A DNA stretch of 61,507 nucleotides from Bremia lactucae (GCF_004359215.1 NC_090610.1:12066967-12128473), one strand, 5' to 3'. Positions 42,456 through 54,160 are shown, counted from the first letter of the stretch. Notes: generated from the letters alone by a model not told the origin. Numbers and translations are program-made.

Positions 42456-43162
42456 TAAAGCCACCATACTTTTTGCCGTCATAGGCATCCGTCGTAATAC
42501 TTGCGTTGTTTCACCCAAAAATAGAAATTGCGACTCGGCTAATTGGTTGGTTGTCAATGGCCATAAGATTTTTTTCCGGAATTCGGTTTGCGCACAGGCG
42601 TTTTCAAGACCACAACTTCTATGCATACAGCTTTGAACATAATTTGAATAATAAAGGCAGAAGTTATTTAAATTCTATGGAGCACCTAGTGAATTATTGG
42701 TGCATCGCGGTACTCATTCATGATGAGTAAACGCAAATTGTTAGGAATGAGGTGACGACACGAGGTGTCTCGCCAGCAATGGCTGTGTAATACGGTTAAA
42801 CATTGCGTGTTGTGTATCGATTCGTTGAGGATCAACACAATTCCGACAATCCTTTCAAGTATTGTTTTGATCGATTTTTTAAGGTTATTCATCAGCCCAA
42901 CTAGTGCTTTTGTCTTCTTGATAGACTCTTCTAACGACAAGAAACGTTGACAAAGGAACACTTGTTGTTGCAATAGTGGACTCATGCTCAATGTTGATAG
43001 TTGCAACAGTGGGCTCATCCTCACTGCTGTTTTGCTTAGCCGGCTCAAGATCGGGCCGGCGCTAATCGGCATTAGCGATGACATTAATTCGTCCTGATTT
43101 ATATACTAAGGATAGGTTGTACTCCGCGAAGAAATACAACCATCTTGCCATTCTTTGCGAGA

Positions 43163-43248
43163 GTACTTAAGGGGATAGTCAATTACTAAATTAAAGTAAT
43201 TGGACCCACTACTCGGGTGTGGTTCACATCTGTGACCAATGTACACTG
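43163..43248 (+). repeat. Copia LTR scrap inside GyA-6 RNase H
   Basis: TACTTAAGGGGATAGTCAAT through GTTCACATCTGTGACCAA matches bases near the start of the LTR at 32835. RNase H sequence continues on both sides. Confidence 0.6.
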
Positions 43249-43249
43249 T

Positions 43250-44390
43250 TCACGGCCGTGCGTAAAGACGCATGGTCCTTATAATGAATGAGCGGTCAGG
43301 ATCAGTGCGTCCACCGTGGCTACACACGATGCACCCAAGAAGTGGTATTTCGATTGCAGCGAATATGCACTTCTTAAGATTTACGTACAACTCATGCTTA
43401 CGCATAAGTGTAAGAACCTTTTGGACGTGTATACGATATACTTCAACGTCCGACTTCCCGTTCAAGCCTCTGCTATGAACGAAGACGTACTTAAAATAGC
43501 TCGGCGCAAAATCCCGCAATTTCTTAACAGATTCGTATCACATCTGTTGAATGTCGCAGGGGTATTACTAAGCCCCTGTGGCATTACTAAGCCCCTGTGG
43601 CATAACTAGCCACTTCCGTAGCATTCCGCTTGGGATGCCTACTGCTGTGAACGGGATATCGTGTTCACGCATAAGGATCTGATAAAAATCCATCCATCAG
43701 ATCCATTGACAAAGAAACAGTACTCTTTCATATACCATTAATGATTACGCCTTTTTATGGTATTAGCGTTTGAGCCGGTTCCGTTACAGCGTTCAATTTA
43801 TTGAACACATGCATTTCCTCTACCCTTCTGTTGCGGCACGCACACGGAAGGTCGGAGATATGTGAGAGCTTAACTCTCTCACATGACCCGCTGCTAATCG
43901 ATTGGCAAAGATGTTGTCGATCGCTAATTTTTGTTCACGGGGCAATGGGGACTGCTTCATGACACAGTATTTGTAACCAGACATCAGGTCGATTTCATGC
44001 CGAGTGCCATTAATTTTAGGCAACTCGCACGGTTGGATTCAAAGAATACATCCAATTATTCGATCAATTTCTAAAGACTCCCCGTTTTGGGACGTAAAAC
44101 GCTCCAATAGAGTCTTCTCATCGAGGACCCTTTCGTCCTTCGATGAGCTGCTGAGAACCCGTTCGCTCTCAGGAAATACTACTGCCGACCAAATATCGGC
44201 CACATAGCTATATTTGCGAACACACTAATATTAATATCACTACTAGCATTCTGATGTTAATATTTCGTGTCTAACTTCTCATGTTGTCATCTCTGACAAG
44301 TACGCAGATCTGCTTGACTTTGCCACTCGCAGATCACGCAAGAATTGTTTCAGTTTCAGCGTTGACAATTGAGTTATCTCCGAAGTTAAC
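43250..44390 (-). pseudogene. GyA-6 reverse transcriptase
   Basis: Minus strand: VKTLLERF-type linker (44090), NGTRHEIDLMSGYKYCVMKQ (44010-43955), AIDNIFANRLAAGHVREL, then from 43519 APSYFKYVFVHSR with YFKY in place of YxDD, and LMRKHELYVNLKKCIFAA. Inactivated by catalytic loss, shifts and the 3' deletion. Confidence 0.75.
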
Positions 44391-45552
44391 TTCGGAAGCG
44401 CTATCAGACCAAGTGAATAAGCGCCTACACTTGATCGTTTACTAAAAAAATTATGTATCAGTTTCCTATTTGGAACTAATTTCCAAAAATATCTGGGAAC
44501 ATTTGACCACAGATTTCTGGGACGTATTCCCGCAGATCCATGGGAAGTTATTCCCCAAAGTTTTTTCGGAGAGTATCCTCCCCCGACTACTTTTAGCTGT
44601 TATTGCGCATTCACAGCGAGATCCTTTACGATCCCTACATTCGATCTAGGACTTTCGCACTGCCTCTTGTAGACAGGCGTTTCATTTTTTTTTGGATGTT
44701 GCTTTCTAAGCAAGCATTCTTGTTTCGTACCACTCAACGCATTCGAGAGGTCGAACAATTACTGTGTTTGTTCATCAATTGGATAAACTCACAATACAAC
44801 TGACTAGGTATCATGTGTGCTGGATAAGCATATAGGTCCCGTTTGCCCTGCTTTAAATTTAGGAGCTCAACTCGAGCCCTGAATTCGGCACGTGGTGGCT
44901 CAAATGTTTGCCTGAGCCGGGTCTTAAAGACATCATACGACCCAAAATCTAATGGGTCGTGAAGCTTAAGCCCTAAGGCCCAAGATTGGCACGTCTGGCT
45001 AAGTTAGACATGCCAAATTTTAATTTCGTCGCATCATCATTGATGCGGCAAGCTTCTATGGCGTCGTCTAATTCGACGAACCATCTCAAATGGAGTCGCC
45101 TTCGACTGCCTTAAACTTAGAGATTTCTATCTTTAAGCTTTCAGGTCGACGCGAAGCGTCGGCTCGCTAACAGCATGTAAATGCTGCCATCTCAACAACA
45201 ACAACCAATTTCGACTGTTGAGCACCCTGTTCTTTTAACACCTCCACGTGCTGAGAGCCTTGTTGGTGAAGCAAGGCTACTTTTATGGGGCCCCGTCGAG
45301 TTCGTGTTGACTGAACTCGGCTATGGCCGCTTGTTGTTCATCTGTGTTCAGAGTGAACAGTGTCGCAAACGGCTGGCCCGCCTACGACATAGCTCATCCG
45401 TTCGATCGCTCTTCATTCAAAATCACTCAAATCAGTAAGCCTTTATGCGTTGCGTGATAGCATTCTTGAGGGCTTAAAAGCTCCCTATCCAACATGTCCA
45501 TGTTGGAAGGAACGTGCGTGGGCCGTTAAAAGGACTTCGAAGTGCTACCAGG

Positions 45553-46147
45553 TGTAACGGGCACCATTTGCTAGTACTGGCAACAGTACTAGACAACCTA
45601 CACTAATTACAGTAAATGTGGGGTGGCTCGTTTACTTACGTACACGACGAGCACAGGAAGATTACAGGTAACTAAGTAGTCTTAGCTACCAAAGTTTAGT
45701 TTCAAGTTAACAACTCCGAAAAATCGACCAAGCACTTCTTCCGCCCGCTGGATACGAGCTTGAGACGCGTCTCAATTGAGGAAGTCGTCACACCGAATGG
45801 AAGTGTGTAGTTCTACAGCTTTAAAATAGAGAAAAATTAATGCTGTATTAATATATCAAGTTCCTACGTTCTATCTACTGCTGCCTTAATTATATGAATA
45901 ACAAAAGAAACTATGTATGGGGACTACTTGCGCATTGCACAAATCGTGTCTTATAACAATTGGCGGGGTCCATTTAAACTTAAATCAACCAATTAAAGGA
46001 ACTACTGTCTTATTGCGTCAATATTACCAAATTTGGTAATATTAGAACTTTCAAGTCAAAATTAGTAAAGATAATAATTTTTGTTTCACTTTATTTATCA
46101 TGCCCAATGAAAGGAAATAATATTTATGTTATGGGCACCCCGTTACA
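45553..46147 (-). repeat. GyA-6 5' LTR (595 bp) with a ~115-bp insertion
   Basis: Ends TGTAACGGG and CGTTACA bound it. 45708-45822 has no counterpart in the other GyA LTRs; on the plus strand it reads KHFFRPLDTSLRRVSIEEVV, which looks like captured coding sequence. Confidence 0.75.
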
Positions 46148-47649
46148 TAAATATGTGCTGACTCCCTGTCAAGCGAGTACAAAGACTTGATTGGGCCAAA
46201 AGAAACCGTTGGCGCAACTTAAATATAAAAATCACTTGTTGGCCACCAAGGTTCTCGTACCTGCTTGACGTACAGACCGGAAAAAAACATCTATATGACC
46301 GCGTGCAATCGTTGAAAACGACGACTTGAGCTCCACCGTATGTTGAGTTGATAAAAAATCATGCACAAATCTTAGGGGTGTCCAATTTATAGATTTTAGT
46401 CCTATCAGCTTTGGCGTATTAGCAACTCTAAATTGTGCAATCTAATAAGTTTTTGATACTGCACAAAGTTGGCATGCCGCGTATAAAGAAATTAAGATTC
46501 CAGGCGTAATTGTAGAATTTGCGGTATGCTGTCAAGTCTACGATATCTGCCAGATGCAATAAAGCACGACTTCATTGCTCAACATGACATGTCACATCGA
46601 GATTAGCGGCCATTACGCCGCGGGTGAGACGGGTGTTCTCATACCATTTGAAGCACTAATGCTTCCATAAGGATTACGTGCAAAAGCCAGTTAAAACCAA
46701 TCTTATAATGACACGCCTCATATATTCTGGATATTTTGCCTCGGGTCCTCACTGGATTGTCGATGACCAAAAATTTGCTGGCCCGCACGTGCCAAAAAAA
46801 GAATATTCATGCGCTGAGCGCAAGGCTTTGATGGCAGATTACGCAGGATGGACAGTACCAACTTTCAGATCTTACAATGTGGCACCTTCATCGTCGAGTA
46901 AAGCTCAGGACTTGATTTTTCGAAGGCAAACTCGTGACACTTGATTGGTACTTCGTGCACTGTTGTAGCAAGTACAACAACATCGCGATTATCTTGATCA
47001 AGACTGTTTAAGCAACGTGGTAGCCTTGTCTTGTCGGCAAATAGATGCGTCAAAAGCGCAACTTTTAGTGAGGACAAATTTTCGCAAGGTGTAGGGCTGT
47101 GAGTCTTCATGTGAACGGCAGTTGCTGTACCGTAGTATACTGTAGCTCTTTAGCGTCATAAAGGTATGCAATTAGGGAGTGTTATTCGATTTTGAAGACG
47201 GCAGCTACGTTTTTACCCGCCAAAACATTCTCGAGGCCTTCTATGAGGAGGCCATCGTCCCACTGAACCTGTTTCTTGTCTTCGCACGAGGCGCCATAGC
47301 CACAAGCAAGCAGTGCACTTAGAGATTCCACATCACATGTGATGGAACAAATACGCAAGGGGACAGTACTCGAATCGTCAAAGGCCTTTCATTCAATTAC
47401 GACAAGACAAAAATGCCATGACCCTCCTGTCGTGCATCTTGTGGGTGAATACGCTGAATAGGAAAGGTGGGCACGCCATCAGCCGACGAGATACATCCGT
47501 TCAGACCTCTTTTTCCATCTGGCGGGCATAGACAATCAAAAGATATAAATTTAAGTGTATTCTATCATGATGACGTCTGAGATGGGGTCGAACCACAGCC
47601 TTTCGACACAACCGCACGGTACCAAAGGTCTCACTGTTTAACTTTGGCT
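46148..47649. other. Intergenic, with weak ORF remnants
   Basis: 46678-46944 (+) and 46865-47110 (-) are short frames without recognised domains. 47182-47328 (-) reads QVQWDDGLLIEGLENVLAGK, then NVAAVFKIE and a stop, resembling the C-terminus of a zinc-type or quinone oxidoreductase (…GLENVLAGKxxGKVV), but the rest of such a gene is not visible upstream. Probably an exon or a fossil. Confidence 0.35.
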
Positions 47650-49734
47650 ATGGGAGATAAATCACTCTTTCAAGTAGGGAACGATGTCGAGTTTTGGCGG
47701 GTGTTGGTGCATCTGTCAATACTGGCGTTATGTCTCGTGTTTTTCGAGTCAGCACTCCATTATGTGGAACACCACCTCGCACGGTATGACAAGTACCAGC
47801 ACATGCTGCGGAAAGCGTACCGAGAACTCATGATTTTGGGGTTAATTAGTCTTGGTTTAAAATTGTTTAAAGAAGTCCCTGGCGTCGCACCCGACTCGAA
47901 AACCATGCTGGCGTTTCAAGTCGCAGACCTCACCATCATCATTCTTGCGCTGGCATTAATTCTTCAAGCCATTGTGGTCTTCCTTCAACTCCGTAAATGT
48001 AATAAACTCGCCGATCGAACGGAATTAATTACCGCACAAGACCTCGTCGATGGCATCAGTCCACCAGCGGGGACTCCGCCCACAGCCGCACCAACCCACC
48101 CCCTGGCCTCGAAATGGTGGTTTCACTCCTCTCGAATGATTCAAGGATTTGACAACGAAGTCATGGAGCGAAGATTACTTCGTCATTTATTTTTACGTCG
48201 TTTTGGCCTCCCCCAGCTTTTTCCCTTTTCCAAATATCTGCGACGTGCGCAAGCAAATCAAATTTCCCACATGATTGAGGTCGAACCAACCATGTGGCTA
48301 CTCTTACTTGCCGTGGCGTGGGGCATCTGTGGCGTCTTGAGCACGTTGCATCAAGTGCAATTGGACCTTTCCAATGGCCACGAACTGGTAGAAGTGTTTG
48401 TTGTATTTGCCTGGGGCCTCGTGCTCGTGCACATTGCCGTTGTGTTGTACTTTCGTACGTGTGTCCGACATCTTCTTGTCGTCGCGGGGCACAGTCCTCA
48501 CGAACCGACGTTATTGGCTAATCTACGATTTATTGCGGAAGAAGAAACACTGGCGTGTCAAAGCGAAGCCGCTGACAATGCATTGGACACCATGAATCGC
48601 GTGCTCGAAGAAGTCGAGGAAGTCGAAGACCAACGCAATGCACAGCGCCACGCACTCTTGCAGCGTGATGAAGGACTGCAACTCATGGCAACGTGCTGTC
48701 GCAATATCAATCACTTGAAACAACCCAAGTTACGCACCGGTCGTGCGATCAGTGGCGCACAGATTGGCACACCTGAGCTCAAATTGCGTTTCTTTTCACG
48801 CAAAGCGTGGCATGTGGTCGTGATGTTTTTATTTATTCTCAATGGCTTTTACATAGCATTGCTTGTCCAATGTGCGCTCTATGACCTGGAGGAGATTTCG
48901 AAAGACTATGGATTGGGGGCGGCGGTGGCTGTGCCACTTCCTCTTTTTTTAAACGTCTTTGTCTTTCAACAACGAATGTTTCGGTCATTTATTATGATTT
49001 GCAGTATTTTACGGGTCGAGGCCACCACACTTGGCGAAGTAATAACCCATTTTAGCAAAATTGTCGAATTGCGGTCGGAATTTGCCACGTCATTACTCGA
49101 GTGTCTAAAGGCTCAGGATTATGCAATTATGGATTTGCGACGAGAACTGCGCGCTTACGATTCGCGCCAGACGGGCAAAATTGATGTCGATAACCTTCGA
49201 ACCGTTTTATGTGCGTTTGGGTTCCGACTGGCTCGATTTAGGTTTAATACCGTCGCCAAAATGCTATTTGAATTAAATGGGACGAAAGTCGAGTATGGGC
49301 AATTGCTTGTATTATTGGCCAATGCGCAACAGGACATTGCAAGGGAACATTTACAAAGTAGCCAAGTGCGGCAACACCCGCTGTTGCAACGAAGCCAAAC
49401 AACGCTTGAGGGCGTTGGAAACGCCACTTTCCGGGCCAATCATGCCAATGCCTCTGGCTCAGAACGACAAGCACCGTCAGTGCCACCTTCGATGGAGCAC
49501 TCGGAAAGTCCGCGCACTTCTTCCGTGAATACGTCGCGATTGCGTCGCCTATCGCTTTATCGCGTCTCCAATACGCTACGACCGTCGAAAACAGACTCTC
49601 GCGCTCGCACTTCCACGCTGGAGAGTAGTGACACAAGTCAGAGGATGACTCAAAACGAGTTGCGTAACACTCGGTCTGAGTCGGCTGCAAGCATGGATAA
49701 TTTACCCTCGCATACGGTGTACACCGTTTTGTAG
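47650..49734 (+). CDS. MLO-like seven-transmembrane protein 1
   Basis: 694 residues, single exon, start at ATG 47650 (the paralogue has the same MG..SLF start). Seven predicted membrane segments at about 14-38, 60-74, 86-114, 214-236, 246-268, 387-411 and 421-441. The segment after TM1 (ARYDKYQHMLRKAYRELMIL) and the loop FPFSKYLRRAQANQISHMIE correspond to conserved parts of the MLO family, whose plant members are plasma-membrane proteins with calmodulin binding and calcium-channel activity and are known for powdery mildew susceptibility. A coiled-coil-prone acidic stretch lies at 315-330. Residues 504-515 look like a degenerate EF-hand loop (DSRQTGKIDVDN). The last 130 residues are Ser/Arg-rich and disordered. 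Function in oomycetes is unknown. Tandem with the next gene. Confidence 0.85.
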   Translation: MGDKSLFQVGNDVEFWRVLVHLSILALCLVFFESALHYVEHHLARYDKYQHMLRKAYRELMILGLISLGLKLFKEVPGVAPDSKTMLAFQVADLTIIILALALILQAIVVFLQLRKCNKLADRTELITAQDLVDGISPPAGTPPTAAPTHPLASKWWFHSSRMIQGFDNEVMERRLLRHLFLRRFGLPQLFPFSKYLRRAQANQISHMIEVEPTMWLLLLAVAWGICGVLSTLHQVQLDLSNGHELVEVFVVFAWGLVLVHIAVVLYFRTCVRHLLVVAGHSPHEPTLLANLRFIAEEETLACQSEAADNALDTMNRVLEEVEEVEDQRNAQRHALLQRDEGLQLMATCCRNINHLKQPKLRTGRAISGAQIGTPELKLRFFSRKAWHVVVMFLFILNGFYIALLVQCALYDLEEISKDYGLGAAVAVPLPLFLNVFVFQQRMFRSFIMICSILRVEATTLGEVITHFSKIVELRSEFATSLLECLKAQDYAIMDLRRELRAYDSRQTGKIDVDNLRTVLCAFGFRLARFRFNTVAKMLFELNGTKVEYGQLLVLLANAQQDIAREHLQSSQVRQHPLLQRSQTTLEGVGNATFRANHANASGSERQAPSVPPSMEHSESPRTSSVNTSRLRRLSLYRVSNTLRPSKTDSRARTSTLESSDTSQRMTQNELRNTRSESAASMDNLPSHTVYTVL

Positions 49735-50203
49735 ACTAGAAAAGTCGACAATAATTATTTCTGAGTTGTTAAAAGGACTCGTTTTTAAAGTCAGTTGAGT
49801 GTTGCATATGGTGTTTTGCATCCGAAAAAAAGGGTCTTCTTTGTCTTTATACGTCACGTTGAAGCGTTTCTTGTTTAGGCAACAACGCCGTTGCCTTTAG
49901 GATAATCGCGATGGCGGTCGTTACAATAGTATTTAGTATTGATCATGCCAACAATTCTTTTCCGTAAAAAGGTTAAACATTGAGTGAGAATGCCTCCTTC
50001 AGGAATTGTCAAATCTAGTCGATCGTCTTTCTCCGATTTCCAGAACATGTCTGAAACTTTGCTCCGTCGTGCAAAACGTAGGTAATGAAGTTTGAAAACG
50101 CATACGTCCACTTGCTGGTACAATGTGGGATGCCCTTGCCTTGAAACCACTTTCGTACTGAGCAGCTTCAACGTCGCACAAGATTTAGTTTGGAATTCGC
50201 GTT

Positions 50204-52168
50204 ATGGGAGCTACGTCGCTTTTCCACGTCGGCGATAATGTCGAACTCTGGCGCGTGCTAGCCCACTTGAGCCTTTTGGTCACGGTCTTGCTCGTTTTTG
50301 GCGGTGCACTCCAATACGTCGAACGCTACATTGCGCGTTACGACAAGTATTACCACATGCTTCAAAAGGTGTACCGCGAGTTAATGATCTTTGGATTCAC
50401 GAGTCTCGTCTTGAAAGTCTTGATGGAAGTTGCTCCTATTAACCATCATAGTAAAACCATGGTGGCCTTCCAAGTCGCAGACCACGTCGTTTTTAGTTTT
50501 GCCATTGCGCTTGTGTTGCAAACGACTTGCATTTTTCTTCAATTGGGCAAATACAGTCGACGGGCGCATCAAGCCGAATTAATCTCGACGCAAGACCTTT
50601 TGACTGACCTTGACAAACAAGAGACCAAACACATGGATTCGTGGGTACCCCCCACAACCTTTTTTACCACGTATCGAAGAAATCTCGTCAATACGTGTAC
50701 GATTGCAAACAAAAACATTGTGCGGTATCGTGTCCTTCGCCATTACTTTCTTCGACAATTTGGCTTGCCCCAATTGTTTCCTTTTTCCAAGTACATTCGA
50801 CGTGCGCAGGCGAATCAAATTTCGCATATGATTGATGTCCGGCCGTCCATGTGGCTGTTAATCTTGGCTGTCGCGTGGGGAATCTGCGGTTTTTCAACGG
50901 CATTGAATCACGTGAAACTCGTGAAAATCCTCGTCATGGCATCCTGGGCTCTCGTATTGCTGCATTGTCTCGTGCTTTTGTATCTTCGCCAGTGTGTACA
51001 TCGACTTCTTGAAATCGCTGGCTATAGTACGGACAAACACGACTTAAGTATCGACCTTGCGCGAATCGCAGACGAAGAACTCGGTGCGTGGGAAAGCGAA
51101 ACAGCTGAGAGTGCATTGGACACAATGACGAGAGTTCACGAATTACAGGAAGAGGTTGAACGCGATCAGAAGTCGAAATGGTGGCAAGGCCACGTTCTTG
51201 CTTCAATCTACAATCGGGTGTTTCATATCAAGACACACGCGATGGATCCTCCATGGGATCTACAGCTTCCACCAAACCTTCCAGTTCGCTTCTTTTCTTT
51301 AAACGTCTGGCACGGGGTCGTCATTGTCTTATTGACACTCAATGGGTTCTTTATGGCTTTGTTTGTACAATGCGCTTTGTACAACCTCAATGGAATCTAC
51401 GAAGGGTTTGTACTCGTCAAAGTACTCTCTGTTGCTCTTCCAATGTTGGTAAACACATTAGGATTTCAACAATATATTTTTCGTGATTATACGTTATTAT
51501 GCAGTATTCTACAGCTCGATGCGCACACGTTAGGAAATGTGACAAAGTATTTTATCGAAATGGTCGAGCTCCAATCGCGATTTGCTATCTCCGTGCTCCA
51601 GTGTTTAACGGACAATGGACTCCTCATTGCCGATCTTGAAACGATTGTTCATTCCGCTGATTTTCATCATTCGGGATTACTCGAGATTGACGATCTTCGC
51701 GCGATTTTAGCCTCCATTGGCTTCACGTTAACCCGCTTTCGATTCACTAGCGTGATGAATATGCTCTTTGACCTTAAAGGGGCAAGTGTCGAGTACGTGC
51801 AGCTCTTTCAATTGTTAGTTCTCGTGCAACACGACCACGAATCGTTTGAATTGAAACCGAGCTCGAATGTATCGTCGAATTTTGAATTGCCCTCGTTACC
51901 GCATTTTGCAGTGCTAGCGCAGTCAAATCAAACAATCGACATTGCCGATAGCGACTTTGCTTTCTTACGAGCTGCATCCCCAATAGTGCGGCGTGTGCCG
52001 ACCCCAACGCATCAGGCTTGCAAGTTTGAAACCCACATGCGTAAATCCATGCTACAGCGTAGCTACACGAATCAATTCACGGGTTCAAGCTCACGAGCTC
52101 TGCATTACATGTACAACATTCGACAATTGACGCAGATTCAAGAAGAACCGGAGGCGTCGATCGTGTAA
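50204..52168 (+). CDS. MLO-like seven-transmembrane protein 2 (tandem paralogue)
   Basis: 654 residues, single exon, ATG 50204. Colinear with its upstream neighbour over the whole membrane part: WRVLAHLSLLVTVLLVFGGA (TM1), YDKYYHMLQKVYRELMIFGF, FPFSKYIRRAQANQISHMID, MWLLILAVAWGICGF, WHGVVIVLLTLNGFFMALFV. The EF-hand-like loop (DFHHSGLLEIDD) keeps an acidic residue at position 12, where the neighbour has Asn, so calcium binding is more plausible here. The Pro/Ala loop after TM3 and the C-terminal tail differ most. Spacing of 469 bp and same strand indicate tandem duplication with separate promoters. Confidence 0.86.
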   Translation: MGATSLFHVGDNVELWRVLAHLSLLVTVLLVFGGALQYVERYIARYDKYYHMLQKVYRELMIFGFTSLVLKVLMEVAPINHHSKTMVAFQVADHVVFSFAIALVLQTTCIFLQLGKYSRRAHQAELISTQDLLTDLDKQETKHMDSWVPPTTFFTTYRRNLVNTCTIANKNIVRYRVLRHYFLRQFGLPQLFPFSKYIRRAQANQISHMIDVRPSMWLLILAVAWGICGFSTALNHVKLVKILVMASWALVLLHCLVLLYLRQCVHRLLEIAGYSTDKHDLSIDLARIADEELGAWESETAESALDTMTRVHELQEEVERDQKSKWWQGHVLASIYNRVFHIKTHAMDPPWDLQLPPNLPVRFFSLNVWHGVVIVLLTLNGFFMALFVQCALYNLNGIYEGFVLVKVLSVALPMLVNTLGFQQYIFRDYTLLCSILQLDAHTLGNVTKYFIEMVELQSRFAISVLQCLTDNGLLIADLETIVHSADFHHSGLLEIDDLRAILASIGFTLTRFRFTSVMNMLFDLKGASVEYVQLFQLLVLVQHDHESFELKPSSNVSSNFELPSLPHFAVLAQSNQTIDIADSDFAFLRAASPIVRRVPTPTHQACKFETHMRKSMLQRSYTNQFTGSSSRALHYMYNIRQLTQIQEEPEASIV

Positions 52169-52346
52169 AGGAAGGAAAAATTAATAAGTTCATTTATTTT
52201 TTGCTACGACGCTGGTTTTTTTCTCGATTCATGCCACCTCATGGCTACCTTTAAGTAAAAAAGAGTGACTTGACCAATACAAAAAAAACTAATGTGCCTA
52301 AAGCTCTGTGTAGCCATTTTTGCATGTATTAAACGCCGTTGTTGCC

Positions 52347-54160
52347 CTACTTGGCATTAAGTTCGTTTAGTATCTCATCGACCGTCTTGCCTTTAGTTTC
52401 GGGGACAAATTTGTATGAAAAACCAAGTGCCAAGACGAGGAGAGCGGCAAATGGCACAAAAATATAGTCCTTAAGCACCTCTTGCATCGTCGGAAAAAAA
52501 ATGCCAATAAGAAACAGACCCAACCAATTAACCATTGTTGCAATAGAAGTTGCCGTCGTGCGCGATTTCGCTGGAAACATCTCGGCAGCAATAAGCCACG
52601 GAATCGGCCCGAGTCCAATTTCAAAAAACCATACAAAACTCATGACTCCGCCCACGCTGCAAATACTTGCATACGGCACTACATCAAGCAGTCCCATTGT
52701 CAAGACTCCACTCGATACGAGCATACCCATAACCGACCATAGCAACAATGGCCGCCGTCCTGCTGAATCCATCAGCATAAGGGCCACAATTGTAGCCATG
52801 ACATTGACAATATAAACCAATGCAATTCCCATCAGTGGATTTGCCAAGCCCGCACTTTTAAAAAACGAACTTGCGTAAAACATGACGGCATTAATGCCAC
52901 TCAATTGTTGCGCAATTTGCAACACCACGGCCACAATTAATGGCAACCGAATACTTTGATCACGCAACACCTGTCCAACTCCTGGAGCATCTCCTGTTTC
53001 ACTAAAATTTGCCGCGGAAATGCTATCAAGTTCTTCAAACACGTCATCAGTTTGCCGCAAGCGTTGCAACGTTTGTTTCGCTTCCTTGGCCTTCCCATTG
53101 GTCAATAACCACCGTGGACTTTCCACCAAACACGGTGCGAGAATTAATTGCACAAACCCGAGAATTCCCGTAAACCCAAATATAAGGCGCCATCCTGGTT
53201 GCATCGCACTTAAGCTGGGTCCGGCAAAGCCAAAAGCCATAATTATTGTCCACAAGATGCCAAGGACCATGGCAAGTTGATACGTGGTTCCAAGGGCACC
53301 ACGAAGATTCGGGGGCGCAAGTTCCCCAAGATAAAGCGGAACCATCACTGTTGCCGTGCCAGAAGCAATGCCTACCAAGAAACGACCGGCAATTAACATG
53401 TACATATTGATCGCACACGCCATGACTGCACCAGCGAGGACAAAGAGGCACGAATTTGCAAACATTGTGCGTCGACGGCCTAATAGAGTGCTCAATTGGC
53501 CGCCAACGATGGAACCAATGGGTCCACCAATGGCAAAGCTCGAGACACAGAGCGCCCACATCATATTCGAGTGATTCGGAAAGATGACAGCAGGATTCAT
53601 CGCACCTGTCACGGCTGTATTGTAGCCATATTGAAATGCATTGATCACGGCAACAAGACACGACAACAATAATGGGTACGTATACGATGGCTCCGCTGTC
53701 TCGTCTTCGTCGTCAAGTAAGGGCTTGTGCTCTCCTTGCTAGAATTATACATTATTGTCAATATTATTATTTTGGGACCACAAATTTGGTTCTTAATAAG
53801 GTATTGTACCTTGTGCACGAATCGCGTTAAATTGGCCCACGAACTGCGTGGACGAAGCTGCGGATAATAGCGCTCGCTGCGGAAGGATCGACGACGCATA
53901 CCAGGTAACACGCGAAATGGAAGTTCCTGGTACAGCCGTTTCTGTTCTTCCCCTGCACACACCCCAAAAAAGTATTGATTTTCAAGCAGACTTTCAATAA
54001 ATATTGTCAAGGGGACGACTAGACCATAGTATTTAAGGTCACGCATGGTATTTGCACGGTCCTTGAGCCCATCCGCAATTTTCAAGTTTTCCCAGCTTTT
54101 ATTTGTCTGAAGTTTCCCTAATTCTAGGTCATGGCTCGACACCGCGGCACTTAATGGCAT
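52347..54160 (-). CDS. Sugar transporter (MFS, SP family), spliced
   Basis: Exon 2 (53738-52347) and exon 1 (54160-53810) are separated by a 71-bp intron (53739-53809; donor GTACAATACC, acceptor TTCTAG) that restores the frame exactly; exon 2 alone has no ATG before its third helix region. The product is 580 residues. Family marks: AFQYGYNTAVTGAMNP in TM1, GRRRT, GRFLVGIASG, LRGALGT, ESPRWLL, QLSGINAVMFYAS, AGRRPLL, PWLIAAEMFPAKSR, and PETKGKT at the end. It should import hexose by proton symport, useful for a plant-feeding oomycete. The N-terminal extension is long and basic; a further in-frame 72-bp GTCTAG...GTGCAG segment (54022-53951 region) could be a second intron. ATG 54235 is an alternative start. 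Convergent with MLO-like gene 2, 178 bp between stops. Confidence 0.85.
53739..53809 (-). other. Intron of the sugar transporter gene
   Basis: 71 bp, AT-rich, GT-AG, phase 0. Reading without it gives an unrelated frame that ends within 55 codons. Confidence 0.82.

Larger units (their letters stand above)
42456..46147 (-). mobile_element. GyA-6: internally deleted Ty3/gypsy element, minus strand
   Basis: LTR at 45553-46147, then on the minus strand gag (45180-44761), then a jump to the protease linker tail (44760-44600) that removes knuckle and protease, RT (44400-43330), a second jump from LLGCIV to an RNase H YARP scrap (43250), and integrase zinc-domain DNA (42820-42740). The 3' LTR is missing. 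42456-42700 has a minus frame I cannot identify. A 90-bp copia LTR scrap interrupts RNase H at 43163-43248. Confidence 0.78.

Noticed and set aside
47644..47649. Start of MLO-like gene 1 at 47644
   Set aside because: That codon is TTG; the ATG at 47650 aligns with the paralogue's start.
49244..49690. 148-residue minus frame over MLO-like gene 1
   Set aside because: Entirely within the coding sequence of the plus gene, without motifs.
53669..53669. Start of the transporter at 53669
   Set aside because: The codon is TTG and lies inside the first membrane region; splicing to the upstream exon gives a proper start.
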